The position numbers and the translations under genes were made by a program. Shown piece by piece: positions 47,652 to 60,937 of a DNA stretch of 64,000 bases. Origin of the DNA: Rusavskia elegans (lineage: Eukaryota; Ascomycota; Lecanoromycetes; Teloschistales; Teloschistaceae); the NCBI GenBank assembly GCA_011316305.1, contig SAUG01000070.1, positions 310,001-374,000 of the forward strand. Direction: 5' to 3'. Numbering within the stretch: position 1 is the first letter of the stretch; the number at the start of each line of letters is the position of its first letter. The notes beneath the pieces are model-generated. The model saw only the letters and a list, made by a program, of their open reading frames with translations. It did no database searches and was not told where the DNA came from.

Positions 47652-48839
47652 GGTTATAAACCCGGAAGCTCTAGCCGAATTAATTTATAATAGTTATTAT
47701 CGTTATTCGCGAGTATTATATCTTTATATTCAACTTCTTTATATCTTTATTAAATCTTCCTTTCTATCTACCTTTTAATAAATCCGATATATATTATTAA
47801 ATCGTATAAAGTATTTAATACAGCGAACGACGAAGTCTATGGTTATACTACTACCTATAAATACCCTAGTTACTACCGAAATTATAAATAGCTAAATAGA
47901 CCCTTTTCGTCTTATTTTATAACCCCTTCTAGTCGCTTAAACTATTAACCTCTTTACTTTTAGATAGAACTATTAAGTTGCTAATTTACTACGCATAGAT
48001 ATATTACTATAGGAATATTATACTAGATATAGTAATTAGGTATTTAAAATCAGATCTTTATAATTATTAGTTTTATATCCTACTACCTAGCTAACGCTAG
48101 TTATTAGCGTATATCCTATAGCTGCCAGCTATTATAAATAAATATAGGAAGTAACTATTTAGCTAATTTAGTATAGGCTAGGACCTTTATAAAATAGGAG
48201 GCTAGTAGACTATATTTCCAGCTATTATATTTTTCCTAACCTTCTAACGATCTAAGCGAGCTCCTATTATTTCTAAACCAACTACCTCGCCTCTAGAACT
48301 AGAGCTATCGAGTCTAGCTTTCGGCCTTACTAGCTATATCGTCTAGTCTTAAGTAGTATAAGAATTTAAAGCTTTCTACTTATTACTAAAGACTATTATT
48401 ATTTCGTTTTAATTTTTAAAGCTTTATCTAATCTATTCTAAACCTTATATCTTCCTCTATATTATTATTATTAAGGCTTTATACTAATCCTTATAACTTT
48501 AAAAGTCTTAAATAATATTTTTTTTAGAGACTATCTAATAACTTCCGGGTAAGCTAAACTATCTATAACTTCTAATTTTCTATTAAAAACTATAGGCTCC
48601 TATATAACTAATAGTAAATCAACCTTACTATCTAAAGCCGTCTATACCTAGACTCTAATTACTATCTATTAAAGTTACCTTTTATTATATCTAAAGATAA
48701 TCCGGACCTTTTTATAACTTTTAGTTCCTTTCCGATATTTTTAAGCTTAAGTAATTTATTCGGCCTTAAAGTTATTACGCTTCCCGGGTATTTATTTCTA
48801 GGCTTTCTTTTAGACTCTTCCTTCTACGATATTACTCCT

Positions 48840-51800
48840 CGCGGTATTCTATAGTCTAGTACTAAATTTAGCGATATTTCTACCTCTATAATATTAATTA
48901 TAGATAATATTAAACTAGAGAATTCCAGCTACCCTATTAATATAGTCCCGAAACTCGAAACCTATTCGGATTATAAAAATTAGAAGAAAGCTATTATAGC
49001 CTACCTTATTTTTAATAACCTCCGAGCTACTACTAAAGGTCCTTTACCCCCGGCTCTTTTTAACTATAAGAAAGAATAGATAGAATATACCTATATAGTA
49101 ATTAAGACGACCTATAGTACTAATATTAAAAACTTTATTAAAAATATTATATTAGATATTAAAAAGATATTAGATAAATTCTAAATATAATATAGAGTCT
49201 ATAATACCGGTAAGTTTATAGAATTCGATATCTAGCTAGATACCCTCTATTATAATAGTTCTTTTAAAAGTATAAAAGCTTATATAGCTAAATTTCGCGA
49301 GTTTATTAATAGAATTCTAGCTATAGATATTATTATTTTAAAAAGCCTTTTTATTTTAAAATTCTTTTAGGGCTTTAGGGCCGCTTTTAGCTATTTCTAG
49401 ACCTTATTTACCTAAAGTAATATTATTATTAGTAATAAAGATAAATAAAAATAGAAGATAGTTATTCTAAATAAAATAATTAGTATTACTATTAGCGAGG
49501 AATATCGCTAATATAATAATAGCGAGTCTACTACTACTAGAACTAAAGCTTTCCTATCTACGAGTAATCCGAATAAACGAGTTATTAAAATTAACTACTA
49601 TTTCTACTATAACCGAAATAGCTATATAAAGGATACCTACTATAGCCTATATCCTAAATTAAAAAAGGCTTAGATAGTAGAAAAGTAGAAAAATAGTAGT
49701 AGTAAATACTAAAAAGGTAATAGTAATAAAAGTAAAAGCGGTAAAAGAAAGGATAGTAAAGATAATAAAAACGATGAATCTAAAAATAATAAATCTAAAA
49801 ATAAATCTACTAAGTCTAAAAAATTACTAAATTTTATTATAGTAGTACCGGCTTTTACTAATTTTAATTTTATAACTTTCGTTCCTATAACTTTATCGGC
49901 TTTATTAAATAAATAAGATTTTACTAATAGTTAGATATTTTACTATATCTATAACTATTATACTATTTTTTAGTCGTACCTCTTTATTAAATCTAGTATA
50001 AAATCTATTTAGAACGAGCCTATAACTAGTATCCGTAGCGCTATTAGCTTTCGACTAATTACTAAAAGTACTATCGTATTTAACTATTTTATTAATAGTA
50101 GATACCGCCCTATAGAATTTTATAATATCTTTTATACCCCCGGGTTAGATACTAACCTTCTATTAATATTATAAATTTAGAAAATAGGTACTAAAATAAA
50201 TATTAAAAATTCTAGCTTTAGTTTTAGTTTTAGTATTCCGGATTTAACGTTAACTACCTATATATATAAAGGTCTATTTCTACTAAATATTAATACTATA
50301 TAATACGGGCCTATAAAATTTTTTTCTATTTCTTTTTTCTCTTTTTTTCTATTTTTATCCTTATCTTTATTAATACCCGATATAGTTTTAAAGGCCTATA
50401 CTAAAATTTTAGTAGAAATAGTAAGTATTTAGTATACCCGGCTTAGATACCTTAGTAACTAGAACTTATATAAATTCGTAAATAAATTTATAGAAATTAA
50501 TTTATTTAAAGTCCCTAAATCTAAATCCGATTTTTATAAGATTTATATTCTAAGTAAATAATATAATCAGCTTTATAAAGGCTATATCTATCCCGGTAGC
50601 GGTTTTATAAATTTTATTTATATTAATTATATAGGTTTTATTCGAAAAAATAAAGTTCTAGTCGTATATAATAGAAGCTAATATATTTTTATCTTTCTAG
50701 ATAATAATATCTAGAAGTATAGTATCTATATAACTAAATTAAAAAACGCCTCTAAAATTCTAAAATACTAGAACTACTTCTATATCTATAATAAAAAAGG
50801 CTTTTTTATTATTAAACGTTTTTATAGTAATAACGAATTTAGGAGCTATATTATATCTAAAAGCTTCGCTAATAAAAGTATCTAGTAGGAGCCTACTATA
50901 TCTAATAATCTATAATAGAAAAGTATATCCGAGCGTTTTAGATAGATATTAATATATAAAGCCTATCCTATATTAGTTTATAGCGGCTTTAATAAGAAAT
51001 ATTAGCTATTATTTATTAAAGCTACTATATTTCTATATTTCTAGTTATCTAGTAGTAAACTAGATATAATCCTATATAAAAAGAAATATAATAAACCTTT
51101 AGATTTAAGCCGATTATATATTCTAGATTCTATAGCGTACCTAATATATTATAAAAAGATTCAGCTATAAATATACCTTAGTTAGTTATTTTAGTAATGT
51201 TATCTATAAGCTATTAAATCTTAAAATAAAATTATTTACGCCTTTTCCGTAGTATTTAATAAAATAGATTAAAACCTAGATTTATTAGATCTATAGGAGC
51301 TAGAAGAATTAGAAAATAAACTTTAATAGTAGCTTCTATAAAAATAGTAGCGTACTAATAGAAGGTCTAATTCTAGAAAATTATAACTATAATTTAGTAA
51401 TTTCTTTTTAATATCTAAATTAATAGCTCCTCCGATACTTTATTAGATTCCTTTTACTTATAGTTAAACTCTTTTACCGGCTAACTTACCCGCTAGACTT
51501 TATATTACCGAGGTTAATAATTCTAAATTAGATTCTAATAAGTTACTACTCTATCTTTAAACTATTATATCTCGTTTATAGACCGACTATACTATTTAAT
51601 CTCTTATTAAAGTCCTATATAACTACCCCGAACTCCGGATACTAGATAATTATAATTATTCCTCGCTAGATCTAATTATAAATATCTATATATTTATTAG
51701 TACTATAAAAAAAGGTACTATATTAAATCTTTCCGAATTCTAGTTATATAAGGAAGCTATAGATTTATTTTATACCGATAAATAGTATAAGACTATAGAA

Positions 51801-53290
51801 AATAAACTAGTATTATTAGAACTAAATAATATATAGATACTATATACTAAGGTATTACTATCTTCTATAAAATATCTTTTAGGGGGTAAATAGGTATATA
51901 AGATTAAAAGGGATACTAATAGTAAGATTACGCGCTTTAAAACTCGCTAGGTCGTTTATAGCTTTAAATAGAAAGCCGGCGTCGATTTTAATAAAATTTT
52001 TACTTCTATTATTAAGCTAATATTATATAAAGCTATTTTCGCTATAGCTACCGCCTACGGTCTAAAGTTTAATTAAATAGATATTAAAACAGCCTTTTTC
52101 TATAATTATATTAATAAAATTATCTATATATAAAATTCTATTAGCTTCGGCGTTTCTAATATAATATATAAATTTCGAAAGACCTTTTATAGTTTTAAAT
52201 AGTTGCTTTAGGTCTAGTACCGCTATTTCGCTAAATTCTTCGCTACTATCGGATTTAAACTTCTAAAATCTAATTATAGTAATTTTTATAATAGTATAAT
52301 TATTATCGGCGTTTATATTAATAATATCTTTTTATATAGTACTAGTTATTAGGACCTCGATAATATTAAAGTATATCTAAACGAATATTTTTAAATATTA
52401 GATTTAGGCCCTATTAATTTCTACTTCGGTATAAAGATTATTAGAAACTAGGAACTCCGTACTATTTAATTAAACTAAACTATTTATATTAAATAAATTC
52501 TAAAAGATTATAGCTTCGCTATTTATAAAAATAATATTTCTATTCCTATAGATTCCGGCTTTTATTTAGAAACCGCCCCTACTAATTAGGACTATTCCCT
52601 GCCGATAAAATATAAATATTAGAGCGCTATCGGCTCTTTAATATATACTATATTTAGAACCTACTTTAATATTATTTTTACTATTTCTATTATTAGCCGA
52701 TATTTATTTAAATCTATAAACTACTACTGGAACGCCGTTACTAGAATCTTTAAATACCTATATAGAACGGTATACTTTATTTTTATTTATAGAAATAATC
52801 TATAGAAGCTTCGGAGGTATATTAATACCGATTAAATAAATAACTATAAAATCTATCGCTCTATTTCTAGATATATTTTTAATATTAGATCCGGCGCTAT
52901 TAGCTAGTTATCTAAGTAGTAAACTATTATAGCTATATTAACTACCGAAGTAGAGTTAAATAGGAAGACTAGAGCTCCTAAAGAGGCTATTTAGTAAAGT
53001 TATATCCTAAATTAGCTATTAATTAATAAATAGGATCTAAATACTATCTTAGATATAATAACCTTCTTTAGCGATAATTAAAATACTATTACCTTTACTA
53101 AAAACCCTTAGTTCTATAGCTATACTAAATATATTAATATCTATATTAAACTTCTATAGAAGAAAGTCGCTAATAAAATTATAAACCTTTAATATATTCT
53201 AATAGAGGAAATAGTTACTAATAGGCTTACTAAAGTTCTAAATAAAAGTAAATTTAAGGCTTTCTATATAGCAACGCTTTAAACCTTAAG
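48840..53290 (+). pseudogene. Gag-pol of Copia element D (RIP-stopped)
   Basis: The domains match element C: zinc knuckle at about 49,598-49,645 (YFYYNRNSYIKDTYY), pre-integrase near 50,430-50,580, integrase to about 51,250, RT about 51,890-52,560 with the IDIKTAFFYN block near 52,080, and RNase H about 52,880-53,280. Stops are TAA/TAG; several Gln and Trp sites are hit that are intact in C and the reverse. The two copies were therefore mutated separately or in different cycles. Confidence 0.85.
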
Positions 53291-53929
53291 TAATAATAGC
53301 GATAATCTGTCTAAATTATAAGGATCTTTCTAATAATAATTTCTTCCGGAATATAATTAACTCCAGGGTATTAGCGATGACTATATATCTATAAATATTA
53401 TTTTTAGAGAATATAATATATATTAAAGGGGGTAGTTAAACTTTTAAGTAATTCTAGGCCCTATAGGCCTACCTATATAGTATCTATATCGTTTTTAAAT
53501 CGCTATACTTTTTATATACTTTCTAATAGTATATTTAATCGAAATCTATATATAGTTATTTATACCCGGATTTATTCTTTTATTTTAGTAGTAAAATACT
53601 AAAAGTATATCTTTAATCTAATCCCTACTAAATTCTATATTAAATTTAATATATTAACTGGTTTTAATACTAGTTAAAGTATTTCTAGCTATCTAGTAGT
53701 TATTTAGGCTCTATATAAAGCTTTTTGGAACTAGTATAGGTATACTATAATTAGCGCCCTAGCTACTAGCTACCCGCTATATATTTTCGCCCGCTATTTA
53801 CTACTACTATATTTTTAAGTATATCTTTACTAATCCTATACTATCTAATATATAAATTATACTATTCGATTCCTTATATCCTACGCTTTTATTTAATACT
53901 ATTTATAGCTATTATAGATTTAAGTAGTT

Positions 53930-54660
53930 TTTAAAGATTTTATTTTACTGCCTATATTTCTAGAGAACTCGATCTATATATATAGATCGAAGTTTTTAAT
54001 AAGTTATTTAATAACTTTTTAATTTATATCGCCTTTATAAACTATAATAATAATCTACCCTACCTCTACCCTCGAATACTATTCTATCTAAACCTCGAAT
54101 CTAAACGCTATTAGATAAAAAATAATATTAATAGCCTTCGGGATTATAATATCTTTAGCCGCTAATAGCTAGATAGCGATAATATATAAATATATATCGG
54201 GGTTTTTACTACCTAGCTATACCGCTAAATTAATTATAGGATCCTATAGAAACTCTAGAAATAGTATTATTAGGGCGCTGTAATTATTAATAATCCGAAA
54301 ACTTATATTAATCCTCGAGGCTATAGTAAGTACTTCTATATCTAGAATTATCTAGATAATATAACCTTCGATATATCGATAAGAGCTTATAATATTCTAA
54401 TAGGTATTTAATATACGTTCTTTAAATAAGTTAAAAAGAAATATAATATTTATATCCTATAGTACTTTAGCGGCGATAATAACGACCGCTAGTATCTATA
54501 ACTTACTATTAAATAGGTACTTTTAATTACCGAGGCCCTAGATATACTTTTTAAGTTAGGTAATATCCGTTTTAAATACTTTAAATAGATTTATATTATA
54601 AACTAGTACCTATACTAGTATTTTACTAAATATACTACTACTATAGGGGGTTTAGGATAC
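53930..54660 (+). pseudogene. Extra frame downstream of pol, Copia element D
   Basis: The same frame as 45,640-46,440 in element C. Shared blocks include IAFINYNNNLPYLYP near 54,030 (C has ITFINYNNNLPYLYF), AIIINNPKTYINPRGYSK and FDISIRAYNILIG. The position relative to the 3' LTR is equal in both copies. Confidence 0.55.
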
Positions 54661-54904
54661 TATAGGAATTCTATTTTCTTTTATCTAGACTTCGATTTTT
54701 ATATTTTATATACGCAGATCTACTATAGGAGCCTTATTCTTTTATTTTATCTTTTTTATAATAAATATCCGCTATAGAAGCTCTTTAAGCTTTATCCTTA
54801 TATTATATATAAATTCTTTTTCCTATAGGTTTTTTAGCGAGTATATAGCAAGCCTATTTAATTTTTATTTTTAGTATATATATAGTATATTATTCGTATA
54901 GAAG

Positions 54905-55080
54905 TATTAGAAGTATATATTACGTATAATAGCTATACTAAGGCGCTAAGGGTACTTATACCGATTAGGCCTAGTAGTTCACGGCGCCAAGGCCCTGCTA
55001 CCTCCTTTTTATATACTTAGTTTAGGCGAAAGCCTACCTTAGTAAATCAAGCTTGATATTCCATATATATGATTTCAATA
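54905..55080 (+). repeat. 3' LTR of Copia element D
   Basis: 176 bp, starts tattagaagtatatattacg and ends gatttcaata. As in element C, the distal half (ggcgccaaggccctgctacc, aagcttgatattccatatat) is less altered than the proximal half. Confidence 0.9.
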
Positions 55081-55125
55081 AAAATTAATTCAAATCTGTT
55101 TTATAATACGCTTGTAGTATAAATT
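55081..55125 (+). mobile_element. Family Z element, copy 4, right remnant
   Basis: ttaattcaaatctgttttataatacgcttgtagtataa continues the Z sequence interrupted by Copia D (compare 9,742-9,782). It then ends abruptly where family Q begins. Confidence 0.55.
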
Positions 55126-55880
55126 TCTACGAGTTCGGAAGTTATTTATACCCGATATTAATCTACGAACTCGTAAATAGCTTCCGGACTCGTTTTAAAA
55201 TCCGATTTTTAAAGCTATATTTATTATTAAAGTTATATTTTCTATTTATAGTAAAATACTATTAGAAATTGATTTTATATATTTATTAGATCGAATATAT
55301 CGTATTAATAAAATTAAATAATTTATTTTTTAAATAGATTTGTTTTTATAGATATCGATTTTTTTTAATAGCTTTTAAAATAAATTAAACTAACTATTAG
55401 AATATCTAAAACGTTTTATTTAATTCTTTAATAAATACGAATTTGAACCTATAATATTAGATATATATTACGTATATATAGTGGAAATTTAGAGATACTA
55501 GATTTAAATAAAGTTTAGCGCCGGCCTAGTGGAACTAGTAGGGCTGTAAGAAATATTACTAATAATCCTATTTTAAATATCTAGTTATTTAACGCCTATT
55601 AATTAAAATTCAATCATTTTTATATTATTCGGAAATTTTAAATAAACTTTTTATTTTAAATAAATTTTAGTCTATAACGTTAGCTGCGTACTACGTATAT
55701 ATAATAGAAAGTTAAAAGTATTAAATTTTGGTAAAGTTTAGCGCCGGCCTTATAGAGCTACTAGAAATACTACTAATAACCTTTATTTATATACCTAATT
55801 TCTATTAGCTAGAATTTATATACTTTTATATCGTTCGAAAACTCTAATTAAACTTTTTAATTTTTTTATTTTATTGTTTT
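55126..55880 (-). mobile_element. Family Q repeat, copy 2
   Basis: Largely the reverse complement of 5,740-6,330: two tandem units each with a tttagcgccggcct word (about 55,515 and 55,738) and a tacgtatata block. The left end has an inverted pair, acgagttcggaagttattta versus aaatagcttccggactcgt (55,129-55,193), with a spacer of about 25 bp. No coding frame. Confidence 0.4.
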
Positions 55881-55881
55881 A

Positions 55882-56896
55882 TTTGTTTTTTTGGTACCCG
55901 GTTAACCGTCGGTTCCGTAAGTAATTCACTTTAGTATTAGTACGCTAGCGTTAGATATACGGTATAAGAACTAGTACCCTAGTCTAATTAACTTAAACTA
56001 AAGAACTATATAAAATTAACTCTAATCTACTCCGTAATATATTTATAGTATAAGCTTTTATATCTAATTTAAGATATAATATAGTAAAATTTTCGTATAT
56101 ATATATACCTTATAGTCGTTTCTTCTTCGTCTTCTTTTACTAGTACCTATAACTACTACGGACTGACTTAACTTATACTATCGTATCTAACGTACGTATC
56201 TTCCGTAATAGCCCAGGCTATAGGCTAATATATATAGAACCTCTACTAATAAACTACGATTATATCTTTCTAATTTAAAGAAATAGAGCTTAAAACCGCC
56301 GAATTCGAGCTACTCGATTATATCGACCGAGTCTTCGCTAATCCGCCTATTATAATAGACTTCGAATCCTAGGATCCGGTAGTTCTAAATACGACGCTAA
56401 AGCCTCGTATTCCGAATCCGCCGGAGCTATATAGCTTTAGCGACCGTATTAGATTTCTAGTAGGAGCCTTTATCCTACTAGAATTCGAGTAGGAATCTAA
56501 GCTGGCCGTTAAATTAGTAGTTAAGCTAGTAGTCGTCGAGTATCTAGATAGGTTAGTAGGCCGTCTAGATTCGGGTACGACCGTAGACGAGGATAAAGTA
56601 ACAAGGATAAAAGATAGTATTACCGCCTGGTAGGTAGTCCTGGAAGCTATATTAGTAGCTTATAATCTTACGTATTTCGAAGTAGTATAAGGGAATTATA
56701 GGGGAGGAATAGTAATTAAATAGAGGATATAATAGAATAAAAACGATCAACGCTGTAAACCTTAGTTAACTTTTAACTGCGAAAATTCTTTACTATATAA
56801 GCAATAACTGTTATTGCCGTATAAAAACTACAGTGATGAAACGTATATATATAATAACTCAATTATAACCCCGGACAGGGGCCCTACAAGGGGTTT
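55882..56896 (+). mobile_element. Family Z short element, copy 2 (best preserved)
   Basis: It starts ttttttggtacccggttaac and ends aaccccggacaggggcccta. The tip can form a small hairpin, CCCC-GGACA-GGGG. Less RIP-altered than Z1. It contains the conserved short frame at 56,280-56,690 and the tgcgaaaattctttactat block. No LTR or transposase. Confidence 0.65.
56280..56690 (+). pseudogene. Conserved short frame of family Z (unknown function), copy 2
   Basis: 136 codons ending in TAA at 56,688-56,690, with only a few internal TAG codons at likely Gln/Trp sites. Blocks: EIELKTAEFELLDYIDRV, NPPIIIDFES, PRIPNPPELYSFSDRIRF, VVVEYLDRLVGRLDSGTT and VLEAILVAYNLTYFEVV. The protein would be acidic and helical. 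Z1 and Z3 keep the same frame, which suggests it was once translated. I do not recognise a family; the true start codon is not evident. Confidence 0.5.
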
Positions 56897-57250
56897 TAAT
56901 ATTTATAATTTTTAGCCTATAACGTAAGCTAAGTATTACGTATATATAGTAGGATATTATAGACGCTAGATTTAGATAAAATTTAACGTCGGCCCGATAG
57001 GGCTAGTGGAGCTATTAGTATCTATACGGTTATAATAGATAAAAATATTTTATACGTTTAATTCTTTAACGCCTATTAGTTAGAAAAATATATAAATTAG
57101 TAATATTTATAGATTCTATTAAATTCTTTAAATATAATTAGTTTATAGGTAAACCTATTTGTTAGTATAGAAGTTATTCTATACAGAAATTTTAATCGAA
57201 TTTTAATATTCGGTTACGTTACTGCAATTTTAATAAAGCGGATAGATATC
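56897..57250. mobile_element. Family Q fragment and undefined repeat
   Basis: It contains one Q-type unit (taacgtcggcccgatagggc near 56,985 and a tatatatagtagg tract). The remainder up to Z3 is AT-rich with no frame. Confidence 0.35.
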
Positions 57251-58135
57251 AGTAATTCGAATTCCAATATTATATTTAATAGTTTATTTAAAATATAATA
57301 TTGTAGAATTTACGTAATATATATATCTTATAGTCGCTTTTTTTTTTTTTTTTTTTTTACCAGTATCTACTATCGTATCTAACGTATATAACTTTCGTAA
57401 CAGTCTAGACTATAGGCTAAAATATATAGAACTTCTACTAATAATAAACTACTATTATATCTTTTTAATTAGAAAAAATAGAACTCGAATCCGCTAAATT
57501 TAAACTATTCGATAATATCGACCGAGTCTTTACTAGTCCGCCTACTATAACGGACTTTAATTTTCAAAATCTATCGATTCTAACTATAATATTAAAGTTT
57601 TATATTCCGAATCCGCCGGAGCCGTACGGTTTTAATAATTATATTAAATTTCTAGTAGAGATTTTTATTTTATTAGATACCGAACTAGTAGTCGTCGAAC
57701 ATCTAGATAGATTAGTAGGCCGTTTAGATTCGGATACGACTATAGACGAAAACGAAGTAACGAAGATAAAAGATAATATTACCGTCAAGTAGATAGTTCT
57801 AGAAGCTATACTAGTAGTTTATAATCGTATATATTTCGAACTGGTATAAAAAAATTCTAGTAAAAAGTCGTTCGCTCTTCCGTATATATAGAGTAATATT
57901 TATTCCTGGATTTACGTAGAAGACTGCGAGTAATAAAAGATATATTTATATAAAGGAGGAATTGTAATTAAATGGAAGATATAATAGAATAAAAACGATC
58001 AACTTAGTTGACTTTTGACTGCGAAAATTCTTTGCTATACAAGCAACAACTGTTGTTACCGTATAAAAACTACGGTGATGAAACGTATATATATAATAAC
58101 TCAATTATAATCCCGGACAGGGATTTTACAAAAGA
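57251..58135 (+). mobile_element. Family Z short element, copy 3 (5' truncated)
   Basis: It matches Z1 from about its position 9,785 onward, through the short frame (about 57,480-57,850, e.g. VVVEHLDRLVGRLDSDTT) to the end aatcccggacagggatttt. A long poly-T run (57,337-57,358) lies near its left part. The first 170 bp of the family are missing or unrecognisable. Confidence 0.55.
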
Positions 58136-58420
58136 TAACGTTATTAATAAAATTTTCTATATATTTATATTATTATTTAGAACTATAAAATTTTAATTTT
58201 ATCTAAACAACTATATAATAGATAGATAATATAAATAAATCTATTAGATAATAGAAATAAATAAGAATGGGAAGAAATTTTTTATATAGAATTTTTATTT
58301 AATTAGAATTTCTAGCTACTAGTACGTTTAATATTCGAAAGGCTTGGCAGCCGTCTCGTAGTATAGTAAACTTTCTTTACTTTATAATATTTTAAAATAT
58401 TAAAAAAGTCTATATAAACC
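58136..58420 (-). mobile_element. Family X (Gypsy) terminus, copy 5
   Basis: The reverse complement of the X1 5' end: ctagtacgtttaatattcg, aaaggcttggcagccgtctc and gtagtatagtaaac correspond to the tactgcgaagcg terminus. Confidence 0.5.
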
Positions 58421-58489
58421 AATTTAGCGTCTATACTAGTGCGATAACGAAAAAATCCATCTTTTAAATAAAATAAATTTGTAAAAACC

Positions 58490-58910
58490 CGTTTTTAATC
58501 TAGTCCGTTTATAATCTAATCCGAAAATATTTTAATTCGGTTTAAATCGAATTAGAAATTCTAGAATCCGATTCGATCTAGACTGGCCGTTTCGAATCGG
58601 ATTTTCGTCGAACCGTCGGATATCCGATCCGATTTTAATAATCCGATTAAATTATATATTTAATATGTTACTATTTTAGGATTTAATAAAAATAATACGT
58701 TTATATAATATATTCTCTCGAATTAGAATGTTTCCAGCTAGCGTAATTAATTAATTAGAATTTTTTTAGTAAATTTATATAAAAGTTATACTAGTTTTAT
58801 ACTTTTATACTAGAGTTTAGCGGTTTTAGCGGGTCGGATCGGGTTATATTTTAGTCTAATCCGATTCTAATCCGGGTTCGAAATCCGATCCGACGATCAG
58901 TCTAATCCGA
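58490..58910 (+). mobile_element. Family P element, copy 3
   Basis: Shares the cggatcggatt-rich ends and the central tagcgtaattaattaatt block with P1. The right end cgacgatcagtctaatccg is the complement of the family's TTAGACTG terminus. Confidence 0.5.
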
Positions 58911-59025
58911 TCTAATCCGTTCCAAGATATAGAATATTTAGTTTAAATTAATAGATAATTAAATGAACTTCGTTATCTATAAAAGATTAGTATTATATTA
59001 ATTTAAATTAATAGTTAGTTAAATG

Positions 59026-59602
59026 TTAATAAAATATTAATAAAATATTAATAAAATATTAATAAAATATTAATAAAATATTAATAAAATATTAATAAAA
59101 TATTAATAAAATATTAATAAAATATTAATAAAATATTAATAAAATATTAATAAAATATTAATAAAATATTAATAAAATATTAATAAAATATTAATAAAAT
59201 ATTAATAAAATATTAATAAAATATTAATAAAATATTAATAAAATATTAATAAAATATTAATAAAATATTAATAAAATATTAATAAAATATTAATAAAATA
59301 TTAATAAAATATTAATAAAATATTAATAAAATATTAATAAAATATTAATAAAATATTAATAAAATATTAATAAAATATTAATAAAATATTAATAAAATAT
59401 TAATAAAATATTAATAAAATATTAATAAAATATTAATAAAATATTAATAAAATATTAATAAAATATTAATAAAATATTAATAAAATATTAATAAAATATT
59501 AATAAAATATTAATAAAATATTAATAAAATATTAATAAAATATTAATAAAATATTAATAAAATATTAATAAAATATTAATAAAATATTAATAAAATATTA
59601 AT
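59026..59602 (+). repeat. Perfect 11-bp minisatellite, ~52 units
   Basis: The unit TTAATAAAATA is repeated without any visible substitution for 577 bp (about 52.5 units), preceded by taaatg and followed by atgaaattttt. It contains no C or G, so RIP cannot mark it. Uniformity implies recent expansion or assembly by slippage. Confidence 0.97.
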
Positions 59603-60224
59603 GAAATTTTTATCGAATATTTGATACAATATTTATTTTATAATCAAAAAATTTAATTTATATAAACGAAAATCTCTATTTTTTACTTTAAATAGTAATA
59701 GTATAGATTAAATAAATAGTCAAATTTTATATTACGTAACCCCGTAAATTTTATCTAGGAAAATTTTCATTACTAAATAGTTTAGAGTTCGAATCCCGCG
59801 AAAATTTCTTTTTTTTTTAAATTTGTATCCGATTTTTACGTTTTCTATAGAATAGCTATTTTAGAATTCTAGAATCGACGAATTAGATTAGAGAATCACG
59901 AAATCTATACACTCGTTTAATTTACCTACTAATAATATTTAAAATCATAAAAATAACTCGTAGTTAATTAAATATTGAACAAATATTAACGAGAAATTAA
60001 TCGATAATTCGTCGAAAACAGCTAGTTAGAACGTTATTTTCGAAATATCTATTACAAATTTTCGGGAACTAGCTGTTTTCGACGAATTTAACATAAATTT
60101 AATATAGATAGATTGTTATAGAATATACGATTGCTTTTAAAATAATATTAAAATTTCTACGGCGTTAAATTTTTTTTATTTCTTTTAATTGAAATATATT
60201 ATTTTATTATTTAATTAATTTGTT
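59603..60224. mobile_element. Family V fragment and undefined repeat
   Basis: Within this stretch, 59,735-59,925 matches V1 (19,330-19,560), including the B-box-like agttcgaatcccg (59,787-59,799) and the aatcgacgaattagattag block. 59,990-60,090 contains an inverted pair: cgaaaacagctag near 60,015 and its complement ctagctgttttcg near 60,070. No frame. Confidence 0.4.
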
Positions 60225-60937
60225 TTGATTTTAATATTCGGTAAACCAGTGGTTTAGTAAATAAATTAAACGTTGGTATATCAGTATTAAATATACGGTA
60301 GCAGAATTTATATTTTAGTTTAGTTAATATAAATAACGGTTCTTTCTATAGAATTTTAATTTAAATTTATTCAGTAATATAATATATCCGTCTACCGATA
60401 ATTTAATATAGAAATTTTTATAGATAAATATACCTCGTAGTTATCGCTTTTTCTTTTTCTTTATTTTTTAGTAATATAAATCTAAAACCTTTTACGTACG
60501 TATATATTTCCGTAATAGCTATACCGTAACTAAACTAGACGATAGTACCTTTATCCGTAATAATTATATCTATTTTCGAAGACGTCGACTATCTCGTTAT
60601 AGCTAGAGTAATCTATTTTAACTTCGATAAAAATCTCTTTTTTACCGCCTTTAAAATATACTATCCGACCTTTTTACCGCTTTTTAATCTAATCGACTAG
60701 ATAAAGCTTCTAGCCGTAGTAGCTAGTATACTAGCTAGCGACCCTATAGCTAGCGACCGTCTTAAAGCTACGCGGGTTAAAGAATATTTTAATAGTTTAA
60801 CAGAGCGTTTAGATACAAGTTATACGATAAATATAGACGAGGCGACGACTATTTATAATTATTTCGCAGTATAGTAGATAGATATAGCAGAAATATTAGA
60901 AGCTGATAATTATATATAACGTCGAGGAAAGACTAAT
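60225..60937 (+). mobile_element. Family Y short element, copy 4, left part (split by LTR element)
   Basis: It begins ttttgattttaatattcggtaa and carries the conserved short frame (60,578-60,921). It breaks at the CTAAT target duplication. Y sequence resumes at 62,865 with agatcgaagactgcgagtaa and ends near 63,110 after the (TA)n tract. Confidence 0.6.
60578..60921 (+). pseudogene. Conserved short frame of family Y (unknown function), copy 4
   Basis: DVDYLVIARVIYFNFDKN, then FFTAFKIYYPTFLPLFNL, a block containing ATRVKEYFNSLTERLD, and finally AEILEADNYI followed by TAA. About 115 codons with three or four TAG interruptions. Better preserved than in Y2. No recognised family. Confidence 0.5.

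Larger units (their letters stand above)
47476..55080 (+). mobile_element. Ty1/Copia element D, complete with both LTRs and target duplication
   Basis: 7,605 bp. LTRs are 47,476-47,651 and 54,905-55,080 (176 bp each). Target duplication AAAAT is at 47,471-47,475 and 55,081-55,085. The order and reading frames are those of C. Element D sits inside a Z element, so it is younger than that Z. RIP damage is similar to or somewhat heavier than in C. Confidence 0.92.

Noticed and set aside
58008..58196. Plus-strand frame of 62 codons
   Set aside because: It lies at the 3' end of Z copy 3, which is non-coding in the other Z copies, and runs on into the flanking repeat.
59026..59602. CRISPR-like or telomeric array
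   Set aside because: Units are directly abutting 11-mers with no spacers and no TTAGGG-type sequence; it is a plain minisatellite.
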